NCBI RefSeq assembly: GCF_000685805.1
Contig: NZ_JMKP01000010.1
Span: 1 to 64,000, forward strand
Reading direction: 5' to 3'
Source of the DNA: Psychrobacter phenylpyruvicus DSM 7000 = NBRC 102152
GTDB lineage: Bacteria; Pseudomonadota; Gammaproteobacteria; Pseudomonadales; Moraxellaceae
DNA length: 64,000 nucleotides
Position numbers and translations under genes: made by a program. How positions within the stretch are numbered: the first letter of the stretch is position 1; every line of letters begins with the position of its first letter. The notes beneath the pieces are model-generated. The model searched no databases. It saw only the letters and a program-made list of their open reading frames with translations, and was not told where the DNA came from. Shown here piece by piece: positions 7,736 to 17,922 of this stretch.

Positions 7736-8296
7736 ATGAGTTCTCATCACCCAAATAATAGCTGGCAAGCAAAGGCACAGGCATTTGGGATGCTTATGAT
7801 TGATATCAGTCATTATTTAGCATTGTTAGTGATAGGACTGGTGGTAATTTGGGCAGGGGGTGCTGAGTTTATTAGTATTGTCCAAGCTGGCAAAGCGGAG
7901 CTTAAAGACATCCTTATGTTGTTTATTTATCTTGAGCTGTTGGCCATGATAGGGATTTATTTTAAAACCCATAGACTGCCGGTACAGTTTTTGATTTATA
8001 TTGCTATTACTGCCTTGTCACGACACTTGGTAGTAGATGTGCAAGCGGTTTCCGAAGATTTTCACTTATGGTTATTAATAACCACCACTTTTTCTATCTT
8101 TATTCTCAGTATCGCTATCTTTATATTAACGTGGACGGCAAGCAAGTTTGGTCGTCCAGAAGATAATTTATTACGCGAGGACAGCTCTCAGCAGCACAGC
8201 TTGCAGGAACATAGTGCTAAAAAAAACAGTACTGACATTAATCAGGATAATAATAGCCACATAACTAGTATTAAAACTGACCCTAGCGAAAAGTAG
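7736..8296 (+). CDS. psiE: PsiE-family membrane protein
   Basis: The protein has 186 residues and four hydrophobic helices (about 19-40, 57-75, 83-98, 109-136), matching phosphate-starvation-inducible protein PsiE in order and spacing. The loop FKTHRLPVQFLIYIAITALSR is the family core. The C-terminal about 45 residues are a polar Ser/Gln/Asn/His tail not typical of the family. ATG 7736 is preferred over TTG 7730, since GGAG lies 8 bases before it. The molecular role of PsiE is not established; no pho-box was identified with confidence. Confidence 0.85.
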   Translation: MSSHHPNNSWQAKAQAFGMLMIDISHYLALLVIGLVVIWAGGAEFISIVQAGKAELKDILMLFIYLELLAMIGIYFKTHRLPVQFLIYIAITALSRHLVVDVQAVSEDFHLWLLITTTFSIFILSIAIFILTWTASKFGRPEDNLLREDSSQQHSLQEHSAKKNSTDINQDNNSHITSIKTDPSEK

Positions 8297-8367
8297 TCGC
8301 AATCAAAATTAATATCAATAAATATCAATTAATAGTAGTTGGGCCAAGCACACGCCATTGGCAGTGT

Positions 8368-9471
8368 CTATAACCAGCCTGACTTACGGAATTGACGATA
8401 TAACACCACACAAGTGGTTAAAATCACGGCTAACACCACAAAGTAAGAATATTCATAATGTAGCTCTGGCATAAAGTCGAAGTTCATGCCATATATTCCC
8501 GCCACTGCTGTCGGTACCGCCAAGATACCGGCCCAAGCAGCCAATTTTCGTACCACCTCGTTCTGTCCCATATTGACCATCGCCATATAGGTATCCATCG
8601 CCACACTGAGCATCTCATTTAAGCCATTAACCGCATCAATAGCGCGTAAAAGATGGTCATTTACATCGCGAAAATAAGGTTTAGCTATGCTGGGAAAAGT
8701 AGAGACCAGCTCGTTTTTTTTGTGATTGATAAAGAAGTTGCAAATGTCTTGCACCGGCATCATTACCGCTCGCATGTGCACCAGCTGTGATTTTAAGATA
8801 TATAAACTCTGTAGAATCTCCTTACTGAATTTATAAGAAAAAATATTACGCTCTTGCTCTTTTAAATACTCACCTAGGCTGTCGATGATAGGCAAATAGC
8901 TGTCGACCACGTAGTCTAATACTGCGTGTAGTACAAAGACTGGGCCCATAGACATTTTTTCTGGGCGTCGATGGCAGTAAGCCCGAACTGGGGCATAAGA
9001 GTTGGAGGCTCCAGTGCGAATGGTAATAATATAATTATTGCCCATAAACATTGAGGTAGTACCATAGTGAATATTATTTTGGGCCAAATAAGCCGTACGG
9101 ACCACTACGAATAAAGAGTCGTTACCATAGGACTCGATTTTAGCGCGTTGACTCTCATTAAAAGCGTCCTCTAAAGCCAGCTCGTGAATATCAAAAGCTT
9201 TTTGTACCGCCTCGATGGTCTCAATGCTAGGATCATACAGTCCAAGCCAGATAAACTCCCCTTTATTAGTTAGAGTTCTGCTCACCTCGTCTAAGTCTAT
9301 TTTTTCAACAAACTCACCTGTTTTACGAGAGTAAACGCAGCAGTTAACAATCTCGTTAATCCCCGATCGTTCAAAATCCTCTACTCGCTCTGCATCAGGA
9401 TCATAGACCGGCATAGTGGGCGACATAAAGGACAGAGCTTGTTGCTCTTCTTTTATTCTTATATCGGGCAT
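8368..9471 (-). CDS. corA: CorA-type divalent cation (Mg2+/Co2+) channel
   Basis: CorA pentamers conduct Mg2+ (and Co2+/Ni2+) across the inner membrane. The 367-residue protein has a large cytosolic N-terminal domain, a long stalk helix (about 215-300) and two C-terminal helices. The GMN selectivity motif sits in YGMNFDFMPEL between them. The terminal basic sequence QFRKSGWL is typical of the family. The first 25 residues are an extra acidic leader. It stands alone between psiE (convergent) and the DUF2237 gene. No M-box-like leader is apparent in the 100 bp upstream. Confidence 0.95.
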   Translation of the reverse strand: MPDIRIKEEQQALSFMSPTMPVYDPDAERVEDFERSGINEIVNCCVYSRKTGEFVEKIDLDEVSRTLTNKGEFIWLGLYDPSIETIEAVQKAFDIHELALEDAFNESQRAKIESYGNDSLFVVVRTAYLAQNNIHYGTTSMFMGNNYIITIRTGASNSYAPVRAYCHRRPEKMSMGPVFVLHAVLDYVVDSYLPIIDSLGEYLKEQERNIFSYKFSKEILQSLYILKSQLVHMRAVMMPVQDICNFFINHKKNELVSTFPSIAKPYFRDVNDHLLRAIDAVNGLNEMLSVAMDTYMAMVNMGQNEVVRKLAAWAGILAVPTAVAGIYGMNFDFMPELHYEYSYFVVLAVILTTCVVLYRQFRKSGWL

Positions 9472-9571
9472 AGTTAACTCTCATGACTTTGGTAAATGAG
9501 GAGGTGCTAAGGTGTTAAGGGCGAATGGCTATAATGTTTACTGACAGCACTGCATTCTAAAGACGCCTTTA

Positions 9572-9958
9572 TTATAAAGCGTATTTATTTAGAGTTTCTA
9601 TATCGACCAACTCTAGTAGGCTTTCGTGACAGGCTTCAAGCTTAATCCTTGGAGCCATATCATGGTCTAGGGCGTCTAACCAGCGTAGGGCGCAGATGCA
9701 CCAATAGTCGCCTGGCTTCAATCCTGGAAAGCCAAACTCAGGAACCGGAGTGATTAAGTCATTGCCAGTCTTGGCAGAGAAGCTTAAAAATTCGCTGGTC
9801 ATTTTGGCACAGACGGTATGTTGTCCAATGTCGTGCGGACCGGTATGGCAAAATCCGTTACGATAATATCCAGTGATGGGGTCAAAACAACAGCTGGCCA
9901 AAGCAGTGCCCAGAACATTTCTTTGGTTTAATTTAGGGTCAGGATGATGGCTAGACAT
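9572..9958 (-). CDS. DUF2237 family protein
   Basis: The 128-residue soluble protein has the conserved core of this family: NVLGTALASCCFDPITGYYRNGFC, HTVCAKMTSEFLSFS, then GLKPGDYWCICALRWLDAL and a C-terminal acidic helix. Six cysteines, several invariant in the family, suggest metal or redox chemistry, but no function is established. It reads in the same direction as corA with 100 bp between them and may be co-transcribed. Confidence 0.9.
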   Translation of the reverse strand: MSSHHPDPKLNQRNVLGTALASCCFDPITGYYRNGFCHTGPHDIGQHTVCAKMTSEFLSFSAKTGNDLITPVPEFGFPGLKPGDYWCICALRWLDALDHDMAPRIKLEACHESLLELVDIETLNKYAL

Positions 9959-9972
9959 AGTTAGGTATCTCT

Positions 9973-10284
9973 TTAAGATAAGATTTTAAGATCAGTTGGC
10001 TCTATAACTCGGTCTGGCTGACAAAATATCAAGTCCGATAAGGCAACAGCACACTGTGCCCACCTATACCTTATATTGAGATTAGCGTAACCGAGCAGGG
10101 TAGGGTAGTATTTAAGTAGAATAATATTTAAACCGATAATATTTAAATAGATAGTATTTAAATAGATAGTATCTAAACCGATAGTATCTAAACCTTGGTT
10201 AAGCGATAAAATTAAACCAAATAGTAACATATTCATGGCGGAGATAGTCGGGTCGATAGCTATAATAAGCAAGCTGAAACTCAT
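9973..10284 (-). CDS. Doubtful reading frame over a 15-bp minisatellite
   Basis: The frame is 103 residues with a five-residue periodicity (LDTIG, LDTIY, LNTIY, LNIIG, LNIIL) created by the 15-bp tandem repeat. The remainder has no recognisable domain and there is no good ribosome binding site. It ends 14 bp before the DUF2237 start. I regard it as probably non-coding, kept open because the repeat unit is a multiple of three and stop-free. Confidence 0.2.
   Translation of the reverse strand: MSFSLLIIAIDPTISAMNMLLFGLILSLNQGLDTIGLDTIYLNTIYLNIIGLNIILLKYYPTLLGYANLNIRYRWAQCAVALSDLIFCQPDRVIEPTDLKILS
10107..10194. repeat. 15-bp minisatellite, about six copies
   Basis: The units run AGTATTTAAGTAGAAT, AATATTTAAACCGAT, AATATTTAAATAGAT, AGTATTTAAATAGAT, AGTATCTAAACCGAT and a partial AGTATCTAAACC. 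Two sub-variants (AATAGAT and AACCGAT endings) are mixed, so the array grew by repeated duplication. Confidence 0.9.
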
Positions 10285-10878
10285 TGTTTGTTAATAAATT
10301 CTTGGTGTAGAGTGTTAACTTCAGTTGGAAGCTGAATGGCTTTTTAATTTAAAAAGTTCTAGAGCAATATTTTTTAGCTGCAAGAGGTTAATAAAAGGCT
10401 AAGTAGTGGGCCAAGCTGTAATTAATGAAATGAGTTTCGAGTTTTATCATGGGTTTCTCTAGGCGAAAGCGGTTAGCTATGCTAGACTTAAAGTCACAAA
10501 TTAATTGGCTTATTGAGTGTCGAATTTAACCATGACCGGATAAAGTCGTGTTAAAATGGCGTTAAAGCCTTGAATCTTACTGTCAATATATCGGCAATTA
10601 AGATGCCTTTGGCCTTATCAGGCAAGTTGTTATAGCTTTTGTACGAAATCTAAAAGATGACATACAAAACAGGGCTTAAAAGAATTTAATAATTCACAGC
10701 AAAACGGTGTACGCCGTTTAATGGTGTGCTCAGCCAAAATGTACAGAGTGCCAAAGCCACTGTTATTCATGGCTTTGCTTGTACAAGGTTAATTTTTCAA
10801 AACTATATATTCTTAAAATATCGATTACTAATACTACACTTTAACTAACGATTTGGTGATGGCGAACCGGCTTGAGTA
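10285..10878. other. Intergenic region upstream of hisZ
   Basis: I see no gene in it. Two hairpins stand out near its right end: AAACGG/CCGTTT (10702-10719), and a nested structure at 10740-10784 with outer TGTACA boxes and an inner 8-bp stem CAAAGCCA/TGGCTTTG. Both lie within 200 bp of the hisZ start and may be leader structures. Confidence 0.5.
10740..10784 (+). promoter_or_regulatory. Nested hairpin upstream of hisZ-purA
   Basis: The inner stem CAAAGCCA (from 10752) pairs with TGGCTTTG (to 10777). Flanking palindromic TGTACA boxes can close the structure. A short T-rich stretch follows. It could be an attenuator-like leader or a dyad operator. Confidence 0.35.
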
Positions 10879-10908
10879 ATGAGTATCGCCTCCAAACAAG
10901 GATTACTT

Positions 10909-12204
10909 GTGTCTGATAGTTCTATAACCTCCAGTAAAAATAAAAGCCAGTCTTCAGATAAACTAGCCCCAGTAGCAGATGTTGATAACATCTGGCTGTT
11001 ACCAGATGGGGTGAGTGACTTATTTTCTGAAGAGGCACAAAAGCAAGAGTGGCTACGTTATAGGTTAACCCGACTGTTAGTAAGTCGGGGTTATGAGCTT
11101 ATTTGCCCACCAATGATTGAATTTACCGAATCATTATTAGGCAACGCTTCAGAAGACCTAAAACGTCAAACTTTTAAAATTATTGATCAGTTGTCAGGTC
11201 GTCTTATGGGGGTACGTGCTGATATTACCCCGCAAATCCTACGTATCGATGCGCACCTAAATAAAATGGGTAAGGCCAATAAAATTGCCCGTTATTGTTA
11301 TGCTGGTCATGTTATTCGTACTCTACCAGATGGTCTGTTTGGCTCACGTACGCCCTTGCAGTTGGGTGCGGAGATATTCGGTAGCGACAGTTTTGACGCA
11401 GATATCGAATTGATTGATGTGCTTTACTGCCTAATCGACAATCTAGATCTAAAGAAACACTTACACATAGATATCGGTCACGTGGCTATTTTTGCTCGCC
11501 TAAAAGAGCTGGCAGGATTATCAGATAATGACGCCTCGGTATTGATGAATTTATATGCCAATAAGGCTTTACCTGAGCTGAAGCAGGTCTGTGAAGAGCT
11601 ACCGATGGGCAGTGATTTTTATCATTTAGCTGTTTATGGTCATGACATGACTGCCTTAAAAGAAGCCTTATCAGATACGGCCACCAAGGACGCTGCTATT
11701 ATCAAAGCAGTGGGCGAAGTTCAGACTATGGTTCGTCATATCAAAGACACTTATCAAAGTAATGTTAGTGTTGATATCACCGAATTGGGGTATCACTACC
11801 ACACAGGTATTGTCTTTAATGCTTACTTTGAAAATGAGTCACAAGCGGTGGTTCGTGGCGGCCGCTTTAATGGGGAGAGCTTTGACGCAGCAAGTAATGC
11901 CCCAACGGCTATTGCCCAAGAGTTGCCCTCACGTAGCGCCACTGGGTTTAGCTTAGAGGTTACCCGTTTACAGCGTTTTATTACTCTAAATGAGTCGAAG
12001 CTGGTATTGGTAAGTTTTGCAGATATGCAAGGCGTGCGTAATGATGACAATACTAAGCTTGAAAAAGATTTAGTCAATAAGATTTCAGAGTTACGTGATT
12101 TAGGTCATCGAGTGGTACGTCCTTTAAGTGATGATGATGTTCCTAATAATGTGACACACAAATTAATTTTAGAAGATGGTGAGTGGGTCTTAAGAGCAGT
12201 TTAA
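10909..12204 (+). CDS. hisZ: ATP phosphoribosyltransferase regulatory subunit HisZ
   Basis: HisZ is a class II histidyl-tRNA-synthetase paralogue that lacks aminoacylation. It forms a complex with short-form HisG and confers histidine feedback on the first step of histidine synthesis. Visible are WLLPDGVSDLF, the motif-2-like GRLMGVRADITPQILRI, and YCYAGHVIRT. The first in-frame ATG (10879) has no ribosome binding site, while GTG 10909 has AAGGA 6 bases upstream; I use GTG (431 residues). The polar Ser/Lys-rich N-terminal extension (about 27 residues) is not typical. It is followed by purA after 96 bp, a known gammaproteobacterial arrangement. Confidence 0.92.
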   Translation: MSDSSITSSKNKSQSSDKLAPVADVDNIWLLPDGVSDLFSEEAQKQEWLRYRLTRLLVSRGYELICPPMIEFTESLLGNASEDLKRQTFKIIDQLSGRLMGVRADITPQILRIDAHLNKMGKANKIARYCYAGHVIRTLPDGLFGSRTPLQLGAEIFGSDSFDADIELIDVLYCLIDNLDLKKHLHIDIGHVAIFARLKELAGLSDNDASVLMNLYANKALPELKQVCEELPMGSDFYHLAVYGHDMTALKEALSDTATKDAAIIKAVGEVQTMVRHIKDTYQSNVSVDITELGYHYHTGIVFNAYFENESQAVVRGGRFNGESFDAASNAPTAIAQELPSRSATGFSLEVTRLQRFITLNESKLVLVSFADMQGVRNDDNTKLEKDLVNKISELRDLGHRVVRPLSDDDVPNNVTHKLILEDGEWVLRAV

Positions 12205-12291
12205 ACTTTGGTTGAAGACTGGTTTTTTGTCTCAAAATAACTGCGCCACAATGACGCAATTTAATTTTTACAGTTCAATACGAGTGGTTAA

Positions 12292-13590
<1,299 letters not shown>

Positions 13591-13632
13591 TTTATCGAAG
13601 ATTACTCGATAATCGAAACAGATAGACTGTTA

Positions 13633-13672
13633 AGAGCCCTATGTTATGAAAGTAACGTAGGGTTCTTTGTTA
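13633..13672 (+). terminator. Intrinsic terminator after purA
   Basis: AGAGCCCTATGTTA (13633-13646) pairs with TAACGTAGGGTTCT (13653-13666) with one G-T pair, followed by TTGTTAT. Confidence 0.85.
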
Positions 13673-13789
13673 TATTGAATGGAAATTAATAAGACATTTT
13701 GCAGTGACCATAGACTGATAAGACTTAAATAAGAAACAAGTCATAGAAAATATAGCTTTTAGAATAAATAATACAATTATAGGTTAGAG

Positions 13790-14278
13790 ATGCAGCAATT
13801 ATATTTAGAAGATATCAAGGTCGGTGACAGATGGACAAGCCGTACTGAAACAATAAGTATAGAAGAAATAAAAGAGTTTGCGGCAAGTTATGATCCACAG
13901 CCTTATCATATGGATGAGACAAGAGCCAAAGATACTTTTTTCGGTCAATTGGTAGCGAGTGGTTGGCAAACCGCCGGTATTACCATGCGCTTAATGGTAG
14001 AGTCTATCCCGATGGCAAGCGGATTAATAGGCGCAAGTGCCCAGATTAAATGGCCTACACCTACCTATCCTGATGATACGCTACGTATTGAAGCTGAGGT
14101 CATTGAGATTAAAGAGTCAAAGTCTAAGTCGGACCGCGGTATAGTGACGGTGGAAGTCAAAACCTTGAATCAGTACAATGAAGTGGTACAGTTGTTTATC
14201 TGCAACATGCTAACGTTGAGTCGTTCTTCTGGGATACCACCACTAAATAATGAGCGTTTATTAGGCAATCAAAAATAA
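13790..14278 (+). CDS. MaoC-like hot-dog hydratase
   Basis: The 162-residue protein has the MaoC/(R)-specific enoyl-CoA hydratase fold. FAASYDPQPYHMDETRAKDTFFGQLVASGW carries the catalytic Asp and His of the family; QIKWPTPTYPDDTLRIEAEV follows. Such proteins hydrate enoyl-CoA thioesters, but many single-domain members have unknown substrates. The stop is only 2 bases before the rnz start, so the two are translationally adjacent and co-transcribed. The functional link to tRNA processing is not obvious. Confidence 0.88.
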   Translation: MQQLYLEDIKVGDRWTSRTETISIEEIKEFAASYDPQPYHMDETRAKDTFFGQLVASGWQTAGITMRLMVESIPMASGLIGASAQIKWPTPTYPDDTLRIEAEVIEIKESKSKSDRGIVTVEVKTLNQYNEVVQLFICNMLTLSRSSGIPPLNNERLLGNQK

Positions 14279-14280
14279 CC

Positions 14281-15348
14281 ATGTTACACCTTACCTTTTT
14301 GGGCACATCAGCTGGCGTACCGACTAAGAAGCGTAATGTCACAGCGCTGGCTATTGAGTGCCTAAATCCTTTTGGTTCTGCGGGCAACCCCGCTGGTAAG
14401 AAAAATAAGCCTTGGGTTTTGGTTGATTGTGGAGAGGCGACTCAGCATCAGTTACTACAGACCAAAATTAGCAGCCATCAGCTAGCGGTGATTTGTATTA
14501 CCCATGTGCATGGGGATCATTGTTATGGTTTGCCAGGGCTTCTCGCTAGTATGGCCATGTCAGGGCGTAAGGACTCATTAACCATTATTGCGCCTCAGGC
14601 TATTAAGCAGTTTATAGAGGCAGTTAAGGCAACCACTGAGCTGTATTTTCCCTTTGAGATTGAATTTATCAGCATTGAAAGCTTATTGGAGTCCAGACAG
14701 GAGTCACAGTCAAGTACTGTGTCGGTAAAATTATCGACCACGCATCAGCTGGATATTGAGATTATTAAGTTATCGCATCGGGTAGAATCGTACGCTTTTA
14801 AAATTACCCAAACTGTGCAGACCATAAAGCTGGATACTGAAAAGCTTAAAGCGGAGGGTATTGAGCCTACTGCTGCGTGGGGTAGGCTGCAAGCCGGGGA
14901 AGATGTGACTTTGCCCGATGGCAGTCAACTGAAATCATTGAGTTATACACAGCGAGTGGCTCAGGTACTAAAGGTGATTGTGGCGGGTGATAACGATAAT
15001 CCACAGCTGCTTAATGAAGCGGCTAAAGATGTAGATTTATTGGTGCATGAAGCCACTTATACTCAAGCGGTATTGGATAAAATAATGACACGTGAAGATG
15101 CCTTTGATCCAATGCATACCCCTGCCATGCGGATTGCGAGCTTTGCGCAGTCGGCCAAATTAAATAACTTAATACTGACTCACTTTAGCGCTCGTTATCA
15201 GCCTTATGATGACCCTGAATCGAAGACACCGAACATGGCTGATATCCGCTTAGAGGTGGAGCAGTATTATGATGGGAATTTGTGGCTGGCTCGAGACTTT
15301 ATGCGCTTTGAGGTGAGTCATAAAGCTGTGCGGCAGTTACCAAACTAG
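14281..15348 (+). CDS. rnz: Ribonuclease Z (tRNA 3' endonuclease)
   Basis: RNase Z trims tRNA precursors at the discriminator base. The 355-residue protein is a metallo-beta-lactamase fold. It starts with TFLGTSAGVPT, has the zinc motif THVHGDHCYGLPG near residues 74-86, HEATY near 260, and the late LTHFSARY. It is somewhat longer than the about 305-residue E. coli enzyme; the extra is in the middle (about 135-165). Tail-to-tail with the DUF815 gene, overlapping by 4 bp. The tRNA genes in this window encode CCA, so its essential role may be on other substrates. Confidence 0.93.
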   Translation: MLHLTFLGTSAGVPTKKRNVTALAIECLNPFGSAGNPAGKKNKPWVLVDCGEATQHQLLQTKISSHQLAVICITHVHGDHCYGLPGLLASMAMSGRKDSLTIIAPQAIKQFIEAVKATTELYFPFEIEFISIESLLESRQESQSSTVSVKLSTTHQLDIEIIKLSHRVESYAFKITQTVQTIKLDTEKLKAEGIEPTAAWGRLQAGEDVTLPDGSQLKSLSYTQRVAQVLKVIVAGDNDNPQLLNEAAKDVDLLVHEATYTQAVLDKIMTREDAFDPMHTPAMRIASFAQSAKLNNLILTHFSARYQPYDDPESKTPNMADIRLEVEQYYDGNLWLARDFMRFEVSHKAVRQLPN

Positions 15349-16232
15349 CTATCTTGGTTTAATAACTGCTGACCCACCCAGTGTCTGGCAAACTGATATG
15401 CCACACGGCCTGAGCGGCCACCACGGCTTGAGGACCAAAGCAGGGCTTCGTGACGTATCTTATCACTCCACTCAATACCTTCAGCTTGCAGATAATGGGC
15501 AACGATATTGAGATAAGTCTCTTGGTTCATTGGATAGAACGACAGCCAAAGTCCAAAACGGTCCGATAATGACACCGTTTCATCAATGGTCTCGTAAGGG
15601 TTGACCTCATCGGTCTGACCATCGTAGATGTTAACGTTGTCTTTCATTAGCTGAGGCAATAAATGACGACGGTTACTGGTGGCATAGACCAGAAGCTTAT
15701 CTTGCTCTGAGTCCAGTGCTCCATCTAGTACACTTTTTAGGGTGCGGTAGTTCTCATCTTGACCATTAAAAGCCAAGTCATCGCAATAGACGATATAGCG
15801 ACAACTGGTGTCTTCTGGCAACTCATTAATAGCGTCTCGAATCTTATCAAGCATTTGCAGATCATCACGCGATACCTCAATCATGCGTAGACCTTGGTCT
15901 TTAAATTCGTTCAATAATGCTCGGATGATAGAGGATTTCCCCGCCCCTCGAGTGCCTGTCATTAACACATGGTTGGCAGGATAACCGGCCAAAAACTGCT
16001 TGGTATTTTGGACTATTTTTTGTTTTTGAGTATCTATACCTATCAGGTCGTCAAGCGCCAAAGCGGAGCTAACCTTAATAGGCTCGAGCCTGCCTTTGAT
16101 GCCACCAACCCAGCGATAGGCGAGTTGACTAGGGTCGATTTTAAGAGGAGGGGTGATGTTTTGTTTTAGGAACTCAGCCAATAAGTGAGCTAAATGATCA
16201 TCTAAGGTAAGCGTATTTACAGAATTTGCCAT
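15345..16232 (-). CDS. DUF815-family AAA+ ATP-binding protein
   Basis: The 295-residue protein has the Walker A sequence GTRGAGKSS at 93-101 and Walker B YIVYCDDLAF at about 147-156. A sensor-1-like YATSNRRHLLP follows, then the DRFGLWLSFYP region and the C-terminal signature GRSGRVAYQFARHW of DUF815. No specific role is known for this family. It stands alone; the stop overlaps rnz by 4 bp in convergent orientation. Confidence 0.9.
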   Translation of the reverse strand: MANSVNTLTLDDHLAHLLAEFLKQNITPPLKIDPSQLAYRWVGGIKGRLEPIKVSSALALDDLIGIDTQKQKIVQNTKQFLAGYPANHVLMTGTRGAGKSSIIRALLNEFKDQGLRMIEVSRDDLQMLDKIRDAINELPEDTSCRYIVYCDDLAFNGQDENYRTLKSVLDGALDSEQDKLLVYATSNRRHLLPQLMKDNVNIYDGQTDEVNPYETIDETVSLSDRFGLWLSFYPMNQETYLNIVAHYLQAEGIEWSDKIRHEALLWSSSRGGRSGRVAYQFARHWVGQQLLNQDS

Positions 16233-16407
16233 GCTGACTCAGCCCCATCAGGTTATGATTATAAATAAGAAACAATAGAGTCAAAAATAGTGCCAGTAAA
16301 GCCCAGTGAATGCAAGCCATAGCCTGCTTTATGACTCTTAACTTAACTCTTTATTCAATACTGACTACTAATCTGTCTTTAACTAATCACCCTTAAATGT
16401 GACAACT

Positions 16408-17388
16408 ATGTCTAATCAGCAACATACAACGCAAAGTGCTAGGCAAGATACTAGGCAAGACGTTAAGCACAAAATGATAACGCAGCGGGTTGACTCTCAG
16501 CTTGTCCAGCAAGGTTATACTTCATGTAAAGCACTGCGTTTGAGCTATGAGGTAAATGAGCTGAATAAAGCTAGTTATCAGGGCATTACTAGGGCAGAGC
16601 ATGAGAATATTGAATATATCATTAAGTGGCAGTTGCAGCCAACAGCTACAAGCTATAACACAAGCTTAGATGCTGAAATCGCCAATATAAAGCAGCTTCA
16701 ACAACAGGGTCGGCGTCAATGCCAAGCATCGTATCCAGAATTAATACAATATCAGTTTATAACAACGAGCATCATTGATATACAGGATGAGCAGTGGCAG
16801 CTAACTGGCTTGGTAATGCCTTATCTTTATCTAGGCAGTCTCAAGCACTACCTGCGTGTCAATATATTGTCTAAGCCACAAAAGCTACAGTTAGCACTTG
16901 CCTTGGCTGAGTGTGTGCAGCAGATACACCAAATAGGCTGGGTACATGGAGATATTAAGCCCAGTAACTTTCTTTTGACCTCATCACAGGTGTATTTAAA
17001 TGATTGGGCTTGTGCACAGCCGCAGTTTAAAGATATTGACGTAAATGAAATCAAGACAAACTCTAAAGTTCAGGGTACACCCGCTTATTTAGCACCAGAA
17101 TGCTGGCAGGGGGAGCCGGTAACAGTGCAAAGTGATTTATATGCTTTTGGAGTAACCTTGTTTGAATTATTGGTAGGGGAGAAGCCTTATCAGTTACATA
17201 ATAAGGAGGCAGATAAACAAATGCTTTCTTCGCAATGGGCAAGATTGCACTGCCAACAGCCGATACCTTTATTACCCGAGCAGTGGTCTTGGCTACAACC
17301 TGTCATAGATAAACTATTGGCAAAACGAACGGAAAATAGATTTGAAACCATGCAACAAGTTATTAAGTTGCTACAAGTGATTGATTAA
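16408..17388 (+). CDS. Hanks-type serine/threonine protein kinase
   Basis: A 326-residue single kinase domain without membrane segment or sensor domain. Key residues are present: Lys73 in YIIKWQL, Glu90 in the C helix, HGDIKPSN with Asp182 and Asn187 (HGD replaces the usual HRD), Asp199 in NDW (DFG replaced by DWA), and APE at 229-231. The glycine-rich loop is degenerate. HGD-type kinases are non-RD enzymes, so activation-loop phosphorylation is not expected to control it. The first 30 residues are Gln/Thr-rich. Start ATG 16408 is preferred over GTG 16399; neither has a clear ribosome binding site. No phosphatase gene is adjacent. Confidence 0.85.
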   Translation: MSNQQHTTQSARQDTRQDVKHKMITQRVDSQLVQQGYTSCKALRLSYEVNELNKASYQGITRAEHENIEYIIKWQLQPTATSYNTSLDAEIANIKQLQQQGRRQCQASYPELIQYQFITTSIIDIQDEQWQLTGLVMPYLYLGSLKHYLRVNILSKPQKLQLALALAECVQQIHQIGWVHGDIKPSNFLLTSSQVYLNDWACAQPQFKDIDVNEIKTNSKVQGTPAYLAPECWQGEPVTVQSDLYAFGVTLFELLVGEKPYQLHNKEADKQMLSSQWARLHCQQPIPLLPEQWSWLQPVIDKLLAKRTENRFETMQQVIKLLQVID

Positions 17389-17487
17389 ACGGATGGGCCT
17401 AAATAATAGTTAGGTAGGCGGTAAAGAAAGATAATAAAAAAAGAGATAGGAAGATAATTTTACAAATAATAAAAACCATACAAGCAA

Positions 17488-17515
17488 TAAAAAACCCGCC
17501 ATAAGCGGGTTTTTA
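17488..17515. terminator. Bidirectional terminator between the kinase and first tRNA-Leu(UAG)
   Basis: AAAACCCGC (17491-17499) pairs with GCGGGTTTT (17505-17513), with A and T tracts on both sides. Confidence 0.85.
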
Positions 17516-17554
17516 TTTAATAGAATTTGGTTGAGAGTAACTAACCGCATAAAA

Positions 17555-17639
17555 TGGTGGGGATGGAGAGACTCGAACTCTCACACCTCTCGGCGCCAGA
17601 ACCTAAATCTGGTGCGTCTACCAATTCCGCCACATCCCC
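17555..17639 (-). tRNA. tRNA-Leu, anticodon UAG (copy 1)
   Basis: Read leftwards, GGGGATGTGGCGGAATTGG begins the gene. The anticodon stem CCAGA/TCTGG encloses TTTAGGT, giving TAG. It has a class II variable arm, acceptor 3' strand CATCCCC, discriminator A and encoded CCA. Its own terminator-like hairpin lies at 17488-17515. Confidence 0.97.
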
Positions 17640-17780
17640 ATTTTGATTTACACATTCAATTGATGTGTACTGGGCTAGTGCTTCTCAGTGGTTGACTATT
17701 ATATAGTAATTAATTAACTACGCAAGTGCTTTTTTTAGACATTAAGGTCTAAATACTAAAAATTGAAATCTAGACAATAA

Positions 17781-17806
17781 AAAACCCACAAATTAGTGGG
17801 TTTTAA
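17781..17806 (-). terminator. Terminator of the second tRNA-Leu(UAG) copy
   Basis: AAAACCCAC (17781-17789) pairs with GTGGGTTTT (17796-17804). The stem is the same as in the first copy except for a compensated base-pair change. Confidence 0.8.
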
Positions 17807-17837
17807 TATTTGGTTGAGAGTAACTAACCGCATAAAA

Positions 17838-17922
17838 TGGTGGGGATGGAGAGACTCGAACTCTCACACCTCTCGGCGCCAGAACCTAAATCTGGTGCGT
17901 CTACCAATTCCGCCACATCCCC
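17838..17922 (-). tRNA. tRNA-Leu, anticodon UAG (copy 2)
   Basis: Identical in sequence to the copy at 17555-17639, including encoded CCA. It lies upstream of copy 1 on the minus strand, with an intervening terminator, so the two are probably transcribed from separate promoters. Confidence 0.97.
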
